Notes: a model not told the origin generated them from the sequence alone. Shown: positions 10,726 to 23,145, counted from the stretch's first letter. The stretch is DNA of 64,000 bases from Sugiyamaella lignohabitans (GCF_001640025.1 NC_031672.1:434001-498000), one strand, 5' to 3'. Made by a program: numbers and translations.

Positions 10726-12948
10726 ATGCCAGTTGATAGCCTTGAATCGCCCTTTCTGGGCCTTGTATTTTGTTGCACGGGAGTGGATCCTGAACTACGG
10801 GTAAGTAATTATTTTCGTACTCTAGTAGAGAATTTAACGATGTGTTTGGATACCTTTGGGTCTTGTGATGACTGTAACTAACATCGTTAGCTGGAGATTG
10901 CGAAACAAGTGGCTGTCATGGGAGGAGTGCACAAAACAGATCTCATGAGCGATGTTACATTTATGGTCGTTGGTGAAAGATATTCTGCCAAATACAATTT
11001 TGCAGTTCAAAACCGATCTAACATGTCCTTTTTACGACCAGAGGGAATCCCTCAAATTTTTGAAAAGTGGAGAAGTGGGCTAGACATTGATATTGAGCAG
11101 GAACTCGAGGCTGCAAAATTACCTGTGTTTGATGGATATAAAATATGTGCTACGAATATCAATATTGATCCAGATCGGAAAATTCTCATTGATCTAATTA
11201 CAACTCATGGTGGCGAGTATATGCCAGATTTGACAAAGTCAGTTACACAACTTATATCGCCAGTCCCCACGGGGAAGAAGTATACTTTTGCCAAAAAATG
11301 GGATATTTGGGTCGTCAGTCCTCTGTGGGTCACAATGAGTGTTGAACGCGGAGCAGCTTTAAATGAGAAATTCTTTTCACTGGATCTACCAGCAGACAAG
11401 ATAGGTAAAGGAGCCTGTTCGTTCGATTTGCATCGCCAGCGAGAACGCATCACTAAAGCCAGAGAAGTGGCTGCAGTCACTGAAGTTGATAGAACTATGA
11501 GTGAAATTTCCGCTCCTGTGAAGAGGAAAAAATCTATGGCTAGCACTGCGTGGAATAGTATACTGAGCGATTTAGGTAATCATGTGGTTAAGAAAGAGAT
11601 AGACGTGGATCGAGATCAGGCTGCCTGGGAAATGAACAGAAGAAATGCACCCAACGAGTCTGAAGGCTATGACCATGATAATCAGGATGACAATAATAGT
11701 CTAAACAGGAGACGAAGATACGAGTATGAGAATGGTGACGAGCACCTTATAGACAAACGAAACCGGCTGGATATTGACACAGTGAATCCGGCCAATGCGC
11801 TGTTTCTTAACCACTGTTTTATGTTTGTTGGATTTAACGACAAGCAATTGAAAAGACTACAAAGCATAATCACATCGCATCGCGGTCGACTCGCAGAGGG
11901 TGAGCATCGACCGACACTTATTATTGTTAATTCGGAGCTACCAGTGGCCAAATATCATGAACTGCAACTTGAACGAGAGTACACATCTGTTCCAATTTAT
12001 ACTGAATGGGCACTGGAGAGAAGTTTGCATAAAAAGAAGCTTTCACTGGATATTTGGGGCCAGTATGTAGTTCATAGAGATATTCCTGGGTTCAGCGGCT
12101 TGAATATTAGCCTTTCAGGTTATGCTGGGGTTGAGCTTCTTCATCTTGAACGTCTAGTGAACTTGTTGGGTGGATTATATCAGAGCGTGTTTACCGCTTC
12201 TGGGGACCTCTTAGTTTCAACTCCCCGGTCATCGAAATTCAAGTATGCCCTGATATGGAAAGTGCCGATAGTAAACCACTTGTGGATCTGGGGTTGTGCA
12301 TCGAAAGGGACCATTCTACCTCTAGACTGTAAGGAGTGGGTAATAGATGGTAAAGAAACTGAGGTCAGATTCCTGCCAAGAAACAAAACTGCTGTTGTTG
12401 ATACCACTGTTACAGCTGACTCTCGTGCCCCGCAGGCTGTATCTGTGGCACCGGTGATTCCAGTTCAAGAGAAAAATCGTGCAGAATCAGAAACAGAGCA
12501 ATCAGAAGAGTCGGAGACAATGGCACCTGTATCTCACTCCGAAACGAGCTCTCTGAGTGAGCTTCTTCAGTTGGCAAGATCCGATACCGACGGTCTACCT
12601 GTCAGAGACGAATCACACAGGCCCCAAAAAAGGAGTCGTGATAGGCGTATTGTTGGTAGAGCTACTGAATCTGCTTCAGCTAACGAAGTGATGAAACCGG
12701 CGACCTTGGTTGAGGTACAGCCAGTCGAGGAACAGGCACATCCGTCTACTCAAGTCAGTTATCTGGATATTGAAACCCAGGATGAACGCAAAAAGCTCCT
12801 GGAAGCCCTGGGTGAATCAGAAAGTGCAGCTGAAGAACTGAGATCTGTTCCTGATGAAATGGGTCCAGCAGTTGACTTGCTCCATAAACGTCCTCGACGA
12901 AACCGTAACTCCACAACACCTGGCCGTCGTCTACGTGCGAACTCGTAG
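10726..12948 (+). CDS. DPB11: BRCT-repeat replication/checkpoint scaffold Dpb11/Rad4/TopBP1
   Basis: Exon 1 is 10726-10800 (25 codons), the intron 10801-10890 has GTAAGT and a TAACTAAC branch, and exon 2 is 10891-12948, giving 710 residues. Without exon 1 the first BRCT repeat would be headless; with it the protein begins with a PFLGLVFCCTGVDPELR strand typical of Rad4/TopBP1 BRCT1. Four BRCT repeats are visible: about 9-95, 102-190, 325-410 and 415-495, the third and fourth each closing with a Trp motif (TEWAL; NHLWIWG). The tail is acidic and Ser/Arg-rich. Dpb11 links phosphorylated Sld2 and Sld3 at origins and activates the Mec1/ATR checkpoint. Its 3' end faces RIT1. Confidence 0.9.
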
Positions 12949-13291
12949 ACCTCCAGCATGTACTATTAATTTATTTGCATATTTATATATATTATATCTG
13001 ACATGAATCTGACACCGACATGTCTATTTAAGAGATAACCGGACGAATGTTTCCGGACGTTCCAAAGAAATATTCGACTAATACCACCGTTCAAACTCCA
13101 TGCATTGAAATGCCCAAGCAATAAATATTCTGCTGATTTGGTTCATAAAATAAATATAAACGATATGATAAATATCTGGATATAATTGTCAAGACTGACA
13201 TCTCCACATTCTGTGGTTTCTGTCACTATATCATGACAATACTGTTAATCTACACTATATACATACAAACGTCCCAAGGGTACTCGCAGCT
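12949..13291. other. Convergent 3' region of DPB11 and RIT1
   Basis: 343 bp of AT-rich sequence between two converging stop codons, with several TATATA/AATAAA-like stretches suited to 3' processing on both strands. No gene and no palindromic element. Confidence 0.6.
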
Positions 13292-14852
13292 CTAGCCCAT
13301 TAAATAGGCATTGACTGCATTGAGGGTGTTTCGACTAGGATTACACTTGTGTTCGCTAATGATGTGAACTAGTCTTTTACGGATTTCAGTCTTGTCAAGA
13401 AATGCGGTTGTACGTGAATCGAGGCAATCATAACTCAGAGAGTAGAATAGACACACGATAACAAGAGCAACTCCAACTGAAAAATCTGTGCCCGTATCAC
13501 ATATAACAAGAATCTTCCCTTTAAACAATGACTCATTACTGACTACAGCAACAAGATCTGGGAGTATGGTACGCAGCTCTTTTGAACCTTTTTTCCCTGC
13601 TGCTAATGGGTACGTGAGCTTTCTATAACCGCTCTTTCTATTATCATCATCAGCTGACATGCTTTTTTCCGAAAGGTCTATGATAAGATCAAACTTCACA
13701 AAATCTTCGACATCGCACCCTGATCGACTGGCAATAGAGATATTGGTCGGTTTGATCAAAGTTATCTCAGAGGTATCTTTGTTCTGTCCCGCACCCAGTC
13801 TACTGCTCTGCTCAGCTAAATTTTCTATCATCTCATGTAACTCAGAATCAGTATGCTTGGAATCGCCTAGGCTGTCTCTATTGAACCATAACAGCTCTGG
13901 CGTAAGCAATTGAGCCCATTCTTCATGGTCGTCAGCTGCCCCTTGCACATATGTATAACCCTGTCGATGCTCTGTGCCATCTTGGACCATCCTCGAAGCT
14001 GTGCAGAGAATCAATGGATAGAATTCATCAAATTCAGGTACTTCATCCGGAAGATATGCATCAGGTGTGATCCAAAGGGGTCTTAATGGTTTCGTGATTT
14101 TAGTCTTGAGCATTTCCACATCAATTCCATTGTTTACAGCCAATTCAGCCCAACCAATTACTCTTGATCGAATCTGATCATGTTCACTTGCTGATACGGT
14201 ATTTGGAGGGGTGAAGAACATGACATCCCCTCCTAAAGCAAGGTAATTAAGAACCGAGCACCAAATTGGAATAGTCTTTGATAAAGCATCAGGCATTCTC
14301 TTACCTCGCCTGGTCGAATCTACTATTACAATGCTGGGATCGTTAGTTAGATCGATATGAAGTCAGACGAAATCTCCATCAGAGACCACACTCAAAGACT
14401 TTACGAAATATTTCGAATACTGCCCCTAGATATGCCATCTGGGTATTCCAGATCAAAGTAGTTATCGAATCAAAGCCTTTGATACCCCAGGCTTGGACTC
14501 ACCCATTATTAGCCAAAATAAGATCAAGAATATGAGTATTAAGACGTCGGGTGCTAAATCCCCATTGACCAGTATGACCGTCGGTGCTTTTGAAATAGAC
14601 AGACTCTTTGATTTTCTCAGGAGGTATATACCAACGTCCACATCTTTCATTCGCTACCAGTGGTAAATTGTATGAAGCTGCTACCAGTTGGACATAATTT
14701 GAATCTTGTAGAATAGACTGAATGCGGTTCCTCACACTTCGCGAGTCTTTTCGTATCGACTTCGATAGCTCGCCAAAACTGCTATTTACCAGTGAGTCCA
14801 ACGATTCTTTAAAATTCCCATTCACAAAATCAATATCTGAATTTGAGTTCAT
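13292..14852 (-). CDS. RIT1: tRNA A64-2'-O-ribosylphosphate transferase Rit1, two exons
   Basis: Exon 1 is 14852-14503, the intron 14502-14334 (169 bases, GTGAGT, CTAACTAAC branch, CCCAG), and exon 2 14333-13292; 463 residues. Across the junction the protein reads ...HILDLILANNG then IVIVDSTRRGKRMPDALSK, a continuous match to the conserved Rit1 centre. Before it come NERCGRWYIPP and KSTDGHTGQWGFSTRRLN, also family hallmarks; TIPIWCSVLN follows. Rit1 modifies position 64 of initiator tRNA-Met in plants and fungi, keeping it out of elongation. The C-terminal half includes the DUSP-like region with CDTGTDFSVGVALV, resembling the usual P-loop. Yeast Rit1 is about 510 residues, so this one is a little short. 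Confidence 0.93.
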
Positions 14853-15261
14853 GTTGAATTGTTGTACGCATCAAAGTCGTCGATCTCTAAAAAATACTTG
14901 CATTACCATGCAAAGATGTATGAAGTAGTGATAATTAAGACCATGAATCCCAGTAAATTCAGGCAACAGATCTGGGCGAACAAAAAGAGATATTAATTCC
15001 ACTGCTGATTTTTTTGGTCTCAGAGACTCAAGAGATGTCTTGCAATTTTATAATGTTATGATTTAATTGTAGGGAATCTAGTAGAGTATTCCATGAGCGA
15101 CTAGTTTCATTCATGGGCAACACATTATTTCAGTTCTAGTAAACAATTGAAACCAGTCACCATTCCTATTGACAGTGTCAGTGTTGGCAAACAGTGAGTC
15201 AATACGTACCAATATAGTATTGTTGATGTGTTCGAAGTCTATGAGTAATGGGTCGGTTAGG

Positions 15262-15264
<3 letters not shown>

Positions 15265-15294
<30 letters not shown>
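15265..15294. repeat. (AT)15 microsatellite
   Basis: Thirty bases of uninterrupted alternating AT. Confidence 0.95.
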
Positions 15295-15296
<2 letters not shown>

Positions 15297-15764
15297 TCGA
15301 ACCACTCAAGCTGAAATAAAGAGTATAATAAGAATTCTGCTCACAGATACCAATGTTTTATATAGTATACTGGGCTGATATCCAATCATTTGTTAAATAA
15401 TCTAGATTTGTAGCTGCCGTTGGATCTCAAGTCGACCTAGTCTCGATGCAAGGGACAAAATCTTGCATTACATGTGCAGCATTGCAGAGATTTACATTAT
15501 TGAGTTTAACTTGACTGTAATATCTTGAAAACTTCTTACACGAGAAAACCCTCTAGCTTTGCAGCAACTGAGCATAGTGGCATCTTATAACTAGTATAAG
15601 TCTAGTTCATGAAGAGTCTAACAAAAAAACAACAAAAGTATGGAAGTTTTTGTGAATTGTGTGACGATTAGCAGAGAAACTTGCTGAGTTCTTGCAATTG
15701 AGTATAGGGGATGAAATAATAATGGGCATTGGAAATTTCAGATTGTTAGTGGAGAATCAATAAA

Positions 15765-15956
15765 TCAAAGTTCTTTTCCCACTTTTTCAACTGATGAATT
15801 TTTAGCAGGTTTGCAGGTTCTGGGATCTACTTCGACAAGTATGCCATTGCACTGGACAGGCATAAATAATTGGATGATCCTCTGAGATAATGGCTGCTGG
15901 AGTAACGCTAATAAAACGAGTAGACCAGCGTCTAAGAAACTACCAAGCCGAAGCAT
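15765..15956 (-). CDS. Small hypothetical membrane protein (doubtful)
   Basis: 63 residues from the ATG at 15956; the frame is open further upstream to an ATG at 16004 or 16085. The start MLRLGSFLDAGLLVLLALL is a plausible signal anchor or targeting sequence, followed by a polar tail rich in Lys. I do not recognise it. In favour are the amino-acid composition and its position alone between two divergent genes; against are the short length and the lack of a clear start. Confidence 0.3.
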   Translation of the reverse strand: MLRLGSFLDAGLLVLLALLQQPLSQRIIQLFMPVQCNGILVEVDPRTCKPAKNSSVEKVGKEL

Positions 15957-16373
15957 GTCGATCTGTTTATAAATTTTGGCTTCTGCAGCGCATCTATGGC
16001 TCATGGAAGGAGACCAGTGTGGAACGCAGCGAATATGCGAGAAGATGCGAGAAGTGACTAGAATCACAAACCACCACCATTCCAAGCAGTAAAAAACAGA
16101 CTACCTTAGTACAATAAAAAAAAATCTATCTGTTGGCAAATATCAAAGAGATTAAATCTTGGCTTGATATGATCCCACGTTTTCTACCTAACCTTGACGG
16201 CTTCAGCCGCACGTCGAAGCAGACCCTATGCCCTGCATGATGAACCCATAAAATGAGAAAAAATTTCCAAAAAAAAGCAAAGAACAAATAAATATTTAAG
16301 ATCACCCAAGTCCTAGTTTTTTTTCCTGAACCAAATTGAATTTTGAAAAGAATTTTATTTGCCACCCATAAAA

Positions 16374-17582
16374 ATGTCTGCTTACAACTTATTGCCCCTT
16401 GCTTCCTTTTCTTTGGAATTGATCCCTGGTCTTCCAACTCCCCCAATTGACGATGAGTTCAACGTGTCTGTTCGTCTCACCATGGCCGCCATTGATCCTA
16501 ATGACGCTGTTGATGATGAGAAGACCCCATCTACTTTGAAGATTATCAAGCGTGTTATTGAAGATTACGACGATTACGACGATGATCTCTTGGCCGCCTC
16601 CTCTGATGAGGATGAGGATGATGAAGAGGAAGAAGAAGAGGAGGAGGAAGAAGAAGAGAAGGCCTCCAAGAAGTCCAAGAAGTCCGAGGATGAGGATGAG
16701 GATGAAGAAATGGACGATGATGAGGACGATGAGGATGAGGACGACGATGAAGATGTCGAGACCTCTGAGACTGTTATCTGTACTTTGTCTCCCAGCTCGC
16801 AATTCCAACAAACTCTCGACTTGGTTATCACTGCCGGTGAAGAGGTTCTTTTCGTTGTTGAAGGTTCTTACCCCATCCACTTGACTGGTAACTACGTTGA
16901 GCACCCTTATGACGATGAATCTGATGACTACGAGGAGTCTGATGATGACGAGGATCTCGATGATGATGAGCTCGACTACGACCTTACTCCTGATGAGGAT
17001 GAGATTGACGAGGACAAGATCCGTGAGCTTGTTGATTCTGAGGAAGAAGAGGAAGAAGAGGAAGAAGAGAAGCCCGCTCCTAAGTCCAAGAAGGAGGCCA
17101 AGAAGGAGAACAAGAAGAGAGCTGCTGAAGCTGAAGAAGAAGAGGCTGCTGCTAAGAAGCAAAAGAAGGCTGACGGTAAGAAGGTCGCTTTCTCTAAGGA
17201 ACTTGAGCAAGGTCCTACTGGTTCTGCTGCCGCTTCTAAGAAGCCCAGCACCAAGAAGCTTGAGGGTGGTGTCGTTGCTGAAGACAGAGTTGTCGGTGAG
17301 GGCCCTACTGCCAAGTCTGGCCAAACTGTCGGCATCAGATACATCGGTAAGCTCGCTGACGGTAAGGTTTTCGATTCCAACACCAAGGGAAAGCCATTCA
17401 CATTCAAGCTCGGTGCTGGTGATGTTATCAAGGGTATGGATATTGGTGTTACCGGTATGGCTGTCAAGGGTGAGAGACGTGTTGTCATCCCTGCTGCTCT
17501 TGCTTACGGTAAGAAGAAGCTCCCTGGCATCCCTGCTAACAGTGAGCTGACTTTCGACATCAAGGTTGTTAAGATCAAATAA
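16374..17582 (+). CDS. FPR3: Nucleolar FKBP-type peptidyl-prolyl isomerase Fpr3/Fpr4
   Basis: 402 residues from the ATG at 16374 (five in-frame codons before it start from TTG and are leader). The N-terminal nucleoplasmin-like domain (1-65) includes [16 protein letters not shown] and PSTLKIIKR; it is followed by long Asp/Glu runs broken by a second folded segment (about 132-180), a Lys-rich stretch, and a C-terminal FKBP domain (about 300-402) with [29 protein letters not shown] and [20 protein letters not shown]. Fpr3/Fpr4 isomerise prolines in histone H3 and act as histone chaperones in rDNA chromatin. One gene seems to serve for both yeast paralogues. High codon bias produces a full-length antisense frame that is not a gene. 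Confidence 0.95.
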   Translation: MSAYNLLPLASFSLELIPGLPTPPIDDEFNVSVRLTMAAIDPNDAVDDEKTPSTLKIIKRVIEDYDDYDDDLLAASSDEDEDDEEEEEEEEEEEEKASKKSKKSEDEDEDEEMDDDEDDEDEDDDEDVETSETVICTLSPSSQFQQTLDLVITAGEEVLFVVEGSYPIHLTGNYVEHPYDDESDDYEESDDDEDLDDDELDYDLTPDEDEIDEDKIRELVDSEEEEEEEEEEKPAPKSKKEAKKENKKRAAEAEEEEAAAKKQKKADGKKVAFSKELEQGPTGSAAASKKPSTKKLEGGVVAEDRVVGEGPTAKSGQTVGIRYIGKLADGKVFDSNTKGKPFTFKLGAGDVIKGMDIGVTGMAVKGERRVVIPAALAYGKKKLPGIPANSELTFDIKVVKIK

Positions 17583-17807
17583 ACTCAAAACCAATGACAC
17601 CTGCCAATCCTTGTAATTTAATTTATAGATAATATTATTGTAATACCATACAGTTTCGTATTAAAAAATTTTTTTGTGATGTTTCTGAGTCATTCAGTTG
17701 ACCATGATGGTGTTCAGCAGGAGGTCGGGAACCAAAAGTCTACAACAGTTAGAAATAGTATGATTGATAGTTTTCCGATTTGAATAGAATATATGGTTAC
17801 ATTATAA

Positions 17808-20050
17808 CTACTTGAAGAACTTGCCAAAGCGGCTCTTTTTCTCCTTGATAGGGGGTCTCTCCGGCTGAGTAGTGGATGAGGATGCTTTGCTAGACGAAGG
17901 GCGAGAAGCCTGTTGACCAGCTGGAGTACTGGCTGGAGTAGCTTGATTGGCAGATGGTCGATTCTGGCGGTCAGACTCGAACAAATGTTGGGGAACTTGT
18001 TGTTTAGGTTGGTCACAGGGCAGGTTGAGTTGCTTGCGGGACACGCTGAGTCGGGAGAGAATACGAAGGAAATTGTTTGGCGTAATGACCTGGTCACCAC
18101 CAATAATGATTTCCTTGGGGTACTTTTTGTTAAGCTCGTAGATACTGCGCGCTTCGGATTGGGTAAATCCTCCTGCCATATAGACGAATACTCGCTGTTT
18201 GTTGAGACTTGTGGCAGTCGTCTTGGCCCATACTGCTCGCTGGCGGGGGTTTCTTAGAGATGCCTGTACTTCCATCTCATCATGACCTTCTGTTGGTTCA
18301 TACTTGGTGTATGGGAACTCGTCTGCGCTCAAGGTACGTTCAATAGCTGACGCAACTACGTTTTTAACACCAGGTACAAATCGTGATACAGAGTATACAT
18401 CTTCAGTAGAATGACTGAAATAGCTTTTAGGCAGCTTACTCTGCTTAAGCTTGCCGAGCGTTGTCTTAAATGTAGGGTGACCAAACACAGTCATATTGCG
18501 GATAACATCAATGTCCGTATCGTCCAGCCCACTGTGATGCATAAGTTTCTTGTAATCAGCCTCAATCAGGCCACCTCTATGTAGTGAATACAACATCACC
18601 AGGCGGACTTTCTCTGCTTTACCAAGGTTGGGGTCAGCTATAAGTGCAATAAATTCGTCAGCCAAATTTTTAGGCTTGATGCCATCGGCACCTACGCCGA
18701 GAGTAACTGTCTGTTCCACATCTGCAATATCGGATAATCCCTTTCGTTGTAAGATTTCCATACACTCGCTTGCCATGTGCAAATTGAGTGCAAAACGGTC
18801 TTTTGTTTCCATGAATGCAGGTAACGATGCCACCATATCTTGGAGGTCCGATACAGTTGTATTCCCACCCGAATTACCATTCCCAATCTGAGAAGCAGCA
18901 AAATGAGGGTTATCGGTCTTTAGCCGGTCCATTTTCTCAGTCAACTTTTCAATCACCTCCTGCATATGAAGATGTCTAAGCCCGACCCAGTCTGGATCCT
19001 TTTCAGAAATAACACCTTCAACCTTCTCCTTGCCAGTCTTGCCATCTACAAAATATTCCACTTTCAGGCCATCTTTGACGGGCAATAAATCATATGCCAT
19101 GGCTTGGAAAGTGAACTCATGCAAAAATGGTGCAAAAGGGTCAATAGACCTATCCAAAATCAAAAATACTGAACGGCCACGCTGCTCACTTACTCCTTTG
19201 AAGTTCGGATTATTGCGCAAGTAATCGTCCATCTGCTTCTGAAACTCATCAGCAATCATAAATGGAAGCACATGAGCTTCGTGAATTGCCGATGTTGGCT
19301 TGTAGAATCGAATAATTGGGTATTCATCCAACATTACACAGACCCCTACTAACTGGGAGGCTACTTTCTTGACAAGCTTAGTAACCAGGTCGTGACATTG
19401 CGAACTATAGTACTGTTCAATTGCAAAGGGGTCATCCAGTGTAAATACTTGTGATTCCAATGTCCAAAAATCAATGTGGACTATCTCCAGACGTTTGAGA
19501 TAGCGCCCAGTAGCTGAATTCTTTAGCTTTACCAGTAGTTCATCACTAATATTGGATGTTACAAAAATGTGTGCACAGGCATATCTAGTTGGAGCCCGCG
19601 TGAAATCCGCAGCTATACACTCAATATTGTAAGCAGTCGGCTTGATGAAGTAAACTGCTTCCAGATATGATTCGGACTGACGCTTCTCATCTAGAATTTG
19701 TACACTCGAAGCATTGCGATCGAGAATTTCATGCACTTCTATCACTCGGTCAAAATTCTTTTTCGTCTCTCGGTCTAGAATTACTGCCTTGTATCTGCTC
19801 GCCGGATTAACTGAGTCGAGCAGACCAAAAATTTCTATAATCTCGTTAGCTTCCGCTGTTGTGATTGGATTACTTTTCACAGAGCAATCAAAAAGCATGC
19901 AAGTGGGTAGTGCCCAAGCGGAATCAACACCTCTAAACAAGAATGTTCTAAATTTAATACAAACCACATATGCAATAAACCATTGTGCCATTCATTTGGT
20001 TTCTCATTTCACTTACTTCTCCGGTAGTGGTCAATTAGGTCCGTCGACAT
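17808..20050 (-). CDS. SEC1: Sec1/Munc18-family exocytosis protein, two exons
   Basis: Exon 1 is 20050-20017 (11 codons plus one base), the intron 20016-19835 (182 bases; GTAAGT, GCTAAC at 19850-19845, TAG), exon 2 19834-17808; 686 residues. The joined start MSTDLIDHYRRKIFGLLDSV runs into NPASRYKAVILDRETKK, the usual opening strand of SM proteins. Without splicing the frame would start with an unrelated MAQWF leader that is intron sequence. Further hallmarks are RGRSVFLILDRSIDPFAPFL (about 240) and the C-terminal VFVYMAGGFTQSEARSIYEL. The Ser/Gln-rich tail ends in basic residues. Sec1 binds assembled SNARE complexes at sites of secretion with the exocyst. Confidence 0.94.
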
Positions 20051-20916
20051 TGTGCATAGGAATTAACTGTTACCACCCAACTCCGAGGTTTTGTAGTGCA
20101 ACACCACTCACAATAGAGCTGATAATTATCAATTTCAATTCACCAGTATCAATTGGTATTCGGGCCAATAGGTCTAATAATTTGAAACTTCTCTAAAAAA
20201 AAACTGAAGAAGTTTATGTCCTGGAATTCAGTCGCCAGACCTAACGTTTAAGCTCTCTGGTTCCTGCGTAAGCAGTTCTACAGTCTTGCAAAATGTTACT
20301 TTTATGGCCAGCTTATCAATGCACATTACCCCTGAATTACCAATATGGTGGATCTCCCAGAACGAGATACTCTGCTGGGAATGGGATCATAACCTGACCA
20401 TTGAAAGTCAAGGTGTCAGGTCAGGCTGATGGAACGGTCTCGAAGGGTCTGAGCACAAACGTCACCATATAGAAATTATATAATTAAACTTATTTTATGT
20501 TTTCCGTGCGCAGTACGCATTGTGTGCATCTATGAATGCAGTTTAGGCTGTTAATAACTTTTCCCTGAAGCATTTGTAATACCAATCGATTTTCAGACGT
20601 GGTAGTGGTGTTTACTCTGTTTGAGATATCATTCTGTTATTAATTAAATAGCTCTAAATTTCAGCAGTAAAACTGACATGCAATATCTAGTCTATAAATA
20701 GTATCTCATTTGTAGCTCTCTATCTTCATGGCCAAACCCTAATGGTAGTCCATGCTCGAAAGTCAGCAATTGCCGTAAAATAATAAAATAATATTGTTGA
20801 GCGGGAACCCTGATCTAAATTGAGCTCGAAAGCCGTCGAGACAGGTCTAGTGAACTGATACGACGACTTAACAGAGACAGTCAAGCCATTATGTACAACT
20901 ATAAAAAATAATGATA
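20051..20916. other. Upstream region of SEC1 / 3' region of PAF1
   Basis: About 870 bp, AT-rich, with no protein-like frame and no palindromic element. Confidence 0.55.
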
Positions 20917-22149
20917 TTAATTTTCTTCGAGGTCGTTATTTTCTTCGTCATCGTCATCGTTTTCATTTTCGTTGGCTTCTGGAGATTCGCCGGGCCGGTC
21001 CTCATCCTCATCATCATCAACGTTTTCAGTGTAAGGAAACGAGATCTTATCATATTCGGAACGCTGGTTATCACGAATAACCGACTCTTTAGGTGTGATT
21101 TCACGAATCGAGAGGTCGATAGCATCAATGTTATGCTCGTTAATGAGCTCTTGTTTAAGAGTTGTGACACGTCTTCTCTTTAGACTTGCTCTACCCACAA
21201 CTGGTAGATAGTAAGCCTCGCCATCATCTGTGAAGCTAATAGCGATTTCTGCAAAACTAGATGAGGGATGGAGTTTGAGATCGATATCGTTGTCTTGTAC
21301 ACGGGTGAATCTATACGACTGGTCATCATCTTCCTCGTCATCAACCACTGTGTCTTCTGTCGAGTCAAGACGACTCTTCAACTTCTTACCAGTTTCTTCA
21401 TCGGCAGTGTAAAGAGACATCCATTCTTCTCCATTACTAGCAGAATTTTGTCGGAATATAGCAGTTTCCAGTGATTCGGGAGCAAATTTCCGTTTTGAGC
21501 TTGAAAGTGATGCAGAACCCACAAGCTTGACTGACAGGTACTGAAGATCGAACATTTTCGAGTCTGGGAATAACTGCCATGATTCCACGGCCTTCAGGTT
21601 CTTCTTTTTAGGATGCTTGAGCTTAGAAAGATCTTCAGCACTAGCATCGAACGTGTTTTCAACGATTCTAAGCTGTTCTTCGGGGCCACTGACCACTGAG
21701 AGTCGTTTTTGTCGTAACAAGGCAGTGGACCGTAATGGCGAGTCACTACTTTGTCTTACCGCCTCTGACGAAATATACTCGGTACGACGCAAAAATGATA
21801 CACCAGGTTGTGTTTTTGATACGCTGGTGATGCCTTTGGGGTTCCGTAGTAAAGCTCTGTCTTTGGGATCTAATCTATCAACTGATGGAGCGGTTGAGCT
21901 GGGGTAGATACCAGCTTCATCACCCCGGTCAAAAATTCCCTGAACTTCCGTCAGATCTAAGGGCATACCGAGGTCAATATCGATATCAACATTTATAGGC
22001 TGTTTCCGAACGAGATTGGTGAGCACTGCCGGTGACGAAGCTAGCTTACTCGTGTCTAAAGGGATATTCAATAGCTTCGGGGGACAAGGAGGAGGCGGTA
22101 GGTCATTTTGATAACGGATTCGGGCAATATAATCCTGGCGACGTGACAT
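20917..22149 (-). CDS. PAF1: Paf1 complex subunit Paf1
   Basis: 410 residues. The N-terminus RRQDYIARIRYQNDLPPPPC followed by PPKLLNIPLD is the Paf1 family signature. The middle part includes RTEYISSE (about 130) and DPKDRALLRNPKG. The C-terminus is acidic and disordered (runs of Asp, Glu and Asn), as in other Paf1 proteins. The Paf1 complex travels with RNA polymerase II and supports H2B ubiquitination, H3 methylation and 3' processing. The length agrees with yeast Paf1 (445). Confidence 0.93.
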   Translation of the reverse strand: MSRRQDYIARIRYQNDLPPPPCPPKLLNIPLDTSKLASSPAVLTNLVRKQPINVDIDIDLGMPLDLTEVQGIFDRGDEAGIYPSSTAPSVDRLDPKDRALLRNPKGITSVSKTQPGVSFLRRTEYISSEAVRQSSDSPLRSTALLRQKRLSVVSGPEEQLRIVENTFDASAEDLSKLKHPKKKNLKAVESWQLFPDSKMFDLQYLSVKLVGSASLSSSKRKFAPESLETAIFRQNSASNGEEWMSLYTADEETGKKLKSRLDSTEDTVVDDEEDDDQSYRFTRVQDNDIDLKLHPSSSFAEIAISFTDDGEAYYLPVVGRASLKRRRVTTLKQELINEHNIDAIDLSIREITPKESVIRDNQRSEYDKISFPYTENVDDDEDEDRPGESPEANENENDDDDEENNDLEEN

Positions 22150-22866
22150 TATGAAGATGAAATGAATATGGCAAAATTGATCAAGTTACAGTGGACAAAA
22201 TGAACAATAAAAAATCGCCCAGTAATGGCTAAAGTCTAATTGACAAGTAAGGAGTTATGCGCTATCTTGGCTGTTTTGTGTTCGTTACTCAAAATCAATT
22301 TCTGAAGGTGAAACCGCGTACTGAATGGTCAACTAGCTTTCGTCTTGTTCATGAAATGTCACTGGCATGCAAAACTCCAGGTTTTCAGTCTGCATCAAAA
22401 AGTTCCACTTATTCTGCATAGAGACAACTGACACTGGTGTGTGAACCTTTGCTTTCATTGCGTAAATCTAAAGCGAAGAGAGCCAGGTTTCGCTATTGTT
22501 TAAAAAATGCTGATAATGCTGACAGGTAGAGTATTCTCACTTCTACTTATATAAAAAATATGGAGTGCAATACCGGAAGGGTCTAACATTACGTGTGTTG
22601 AAAATGTTGAAGCAGGGTTTGACTTGAAATTAAGATAAAATACAGTAGCCAGTCTTGTGAATTATTATCTTTTGAGGTATACAGGCCACAGACAAAGACT
22701 TTGATCTTTAAGCAGGGTTATCCTGAGAAAAAAAAGTTAGAAACAAAAATTTATTTAATATAAAACGAAAGACAAGTGAGAAGTAAAAGTGGGGCTTAAA
22801 AGTATGGAGAACAGGACTCTATTTCAACTCCAATCTCATAAATAGAGGCTTCATAGTACCATCTAT
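22150..22866. other. Upstream region of PAF1
   Basis: About 700 bp between the PAF1 start and the 3' end of the small CaaX gene, both on the minus strand. AT-rich; nothing coding seen. Confidence 0.55.
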
Positions 22867-23080
22867 TTAAGAAATAATACAGAGAAGGGGTGCGGTATCT
22901 GAATGCTTGCTGTTAGACCATTCTATCAAGAGGAATAGCTCCTGCAGATTACTTACCCTTAGGAGGAGGAAGAGCATATTGGTCCTTGGGCTGCTCAAAC
23001 TCAACAGGCTTGGAATCCATGTTGGAAGCGGAGGACTTGTTAGAGACGATAGTGATGGGGGCTTTGGCGAAGTTAGACAT
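22867..23080 (-). CDS. Small spliced protein ending in a CaaX box (candidate prenylated peptide)
   Basis: Exon 1 is 23080-22957, the predicted intron 22956-22899 (58 bases; GTAAGT, TCTAAC branch, CATTCAG), exon 2 22898-22867. The joined product is 51 residues and ends LLCIIS, a CaaX box identical in its last four residues to yeast Ras2. The body is hydrophilic, with Ser/Asn/Lys early and a Pro-rich stretch YALPPPKDTAP before the cysteine. Unspliced, the frame ends at once after PPPKGK (43 residues). Codon choice (AAC, TTC, GCC, AAG, GTC) is that of highly expressed genes here and a TATATATA lies about 70 bp upstream. The size and layout resemble fungal a-factor-type pheromone precursors, but I do not recognise the sequence; another small farnesylated protein is equally possible. 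Confidence 0.6.
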
Positions 23081-23145
23081 TGTTAATGATGATGTTTGTT
23101 ATTCTTGTGAGTGAAGAAGTGACATGTCAAGTGCGATTTGTCTAG

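Larger units (their letters stand above)
14853..16373. other. Divergent intergenic region RIT1/FPR3
   Basis: 1.5 kb between diverging genes. It holds a dinucleotide microsatellite and one small minus-strand frame listed as doubtful. A- and T-rich tracts close to the FPR3 ATG suit a strong promoter. Confidence 0.5.

Noticed and set aside
16389..17600. 403-residue minus-strand frame opposite FPR3
   Set aside because: It mirrors the acidic and Lys-rich codon bias of FPR3 (Leu/Ile/Val/Ser runs) and has no protein-like order.
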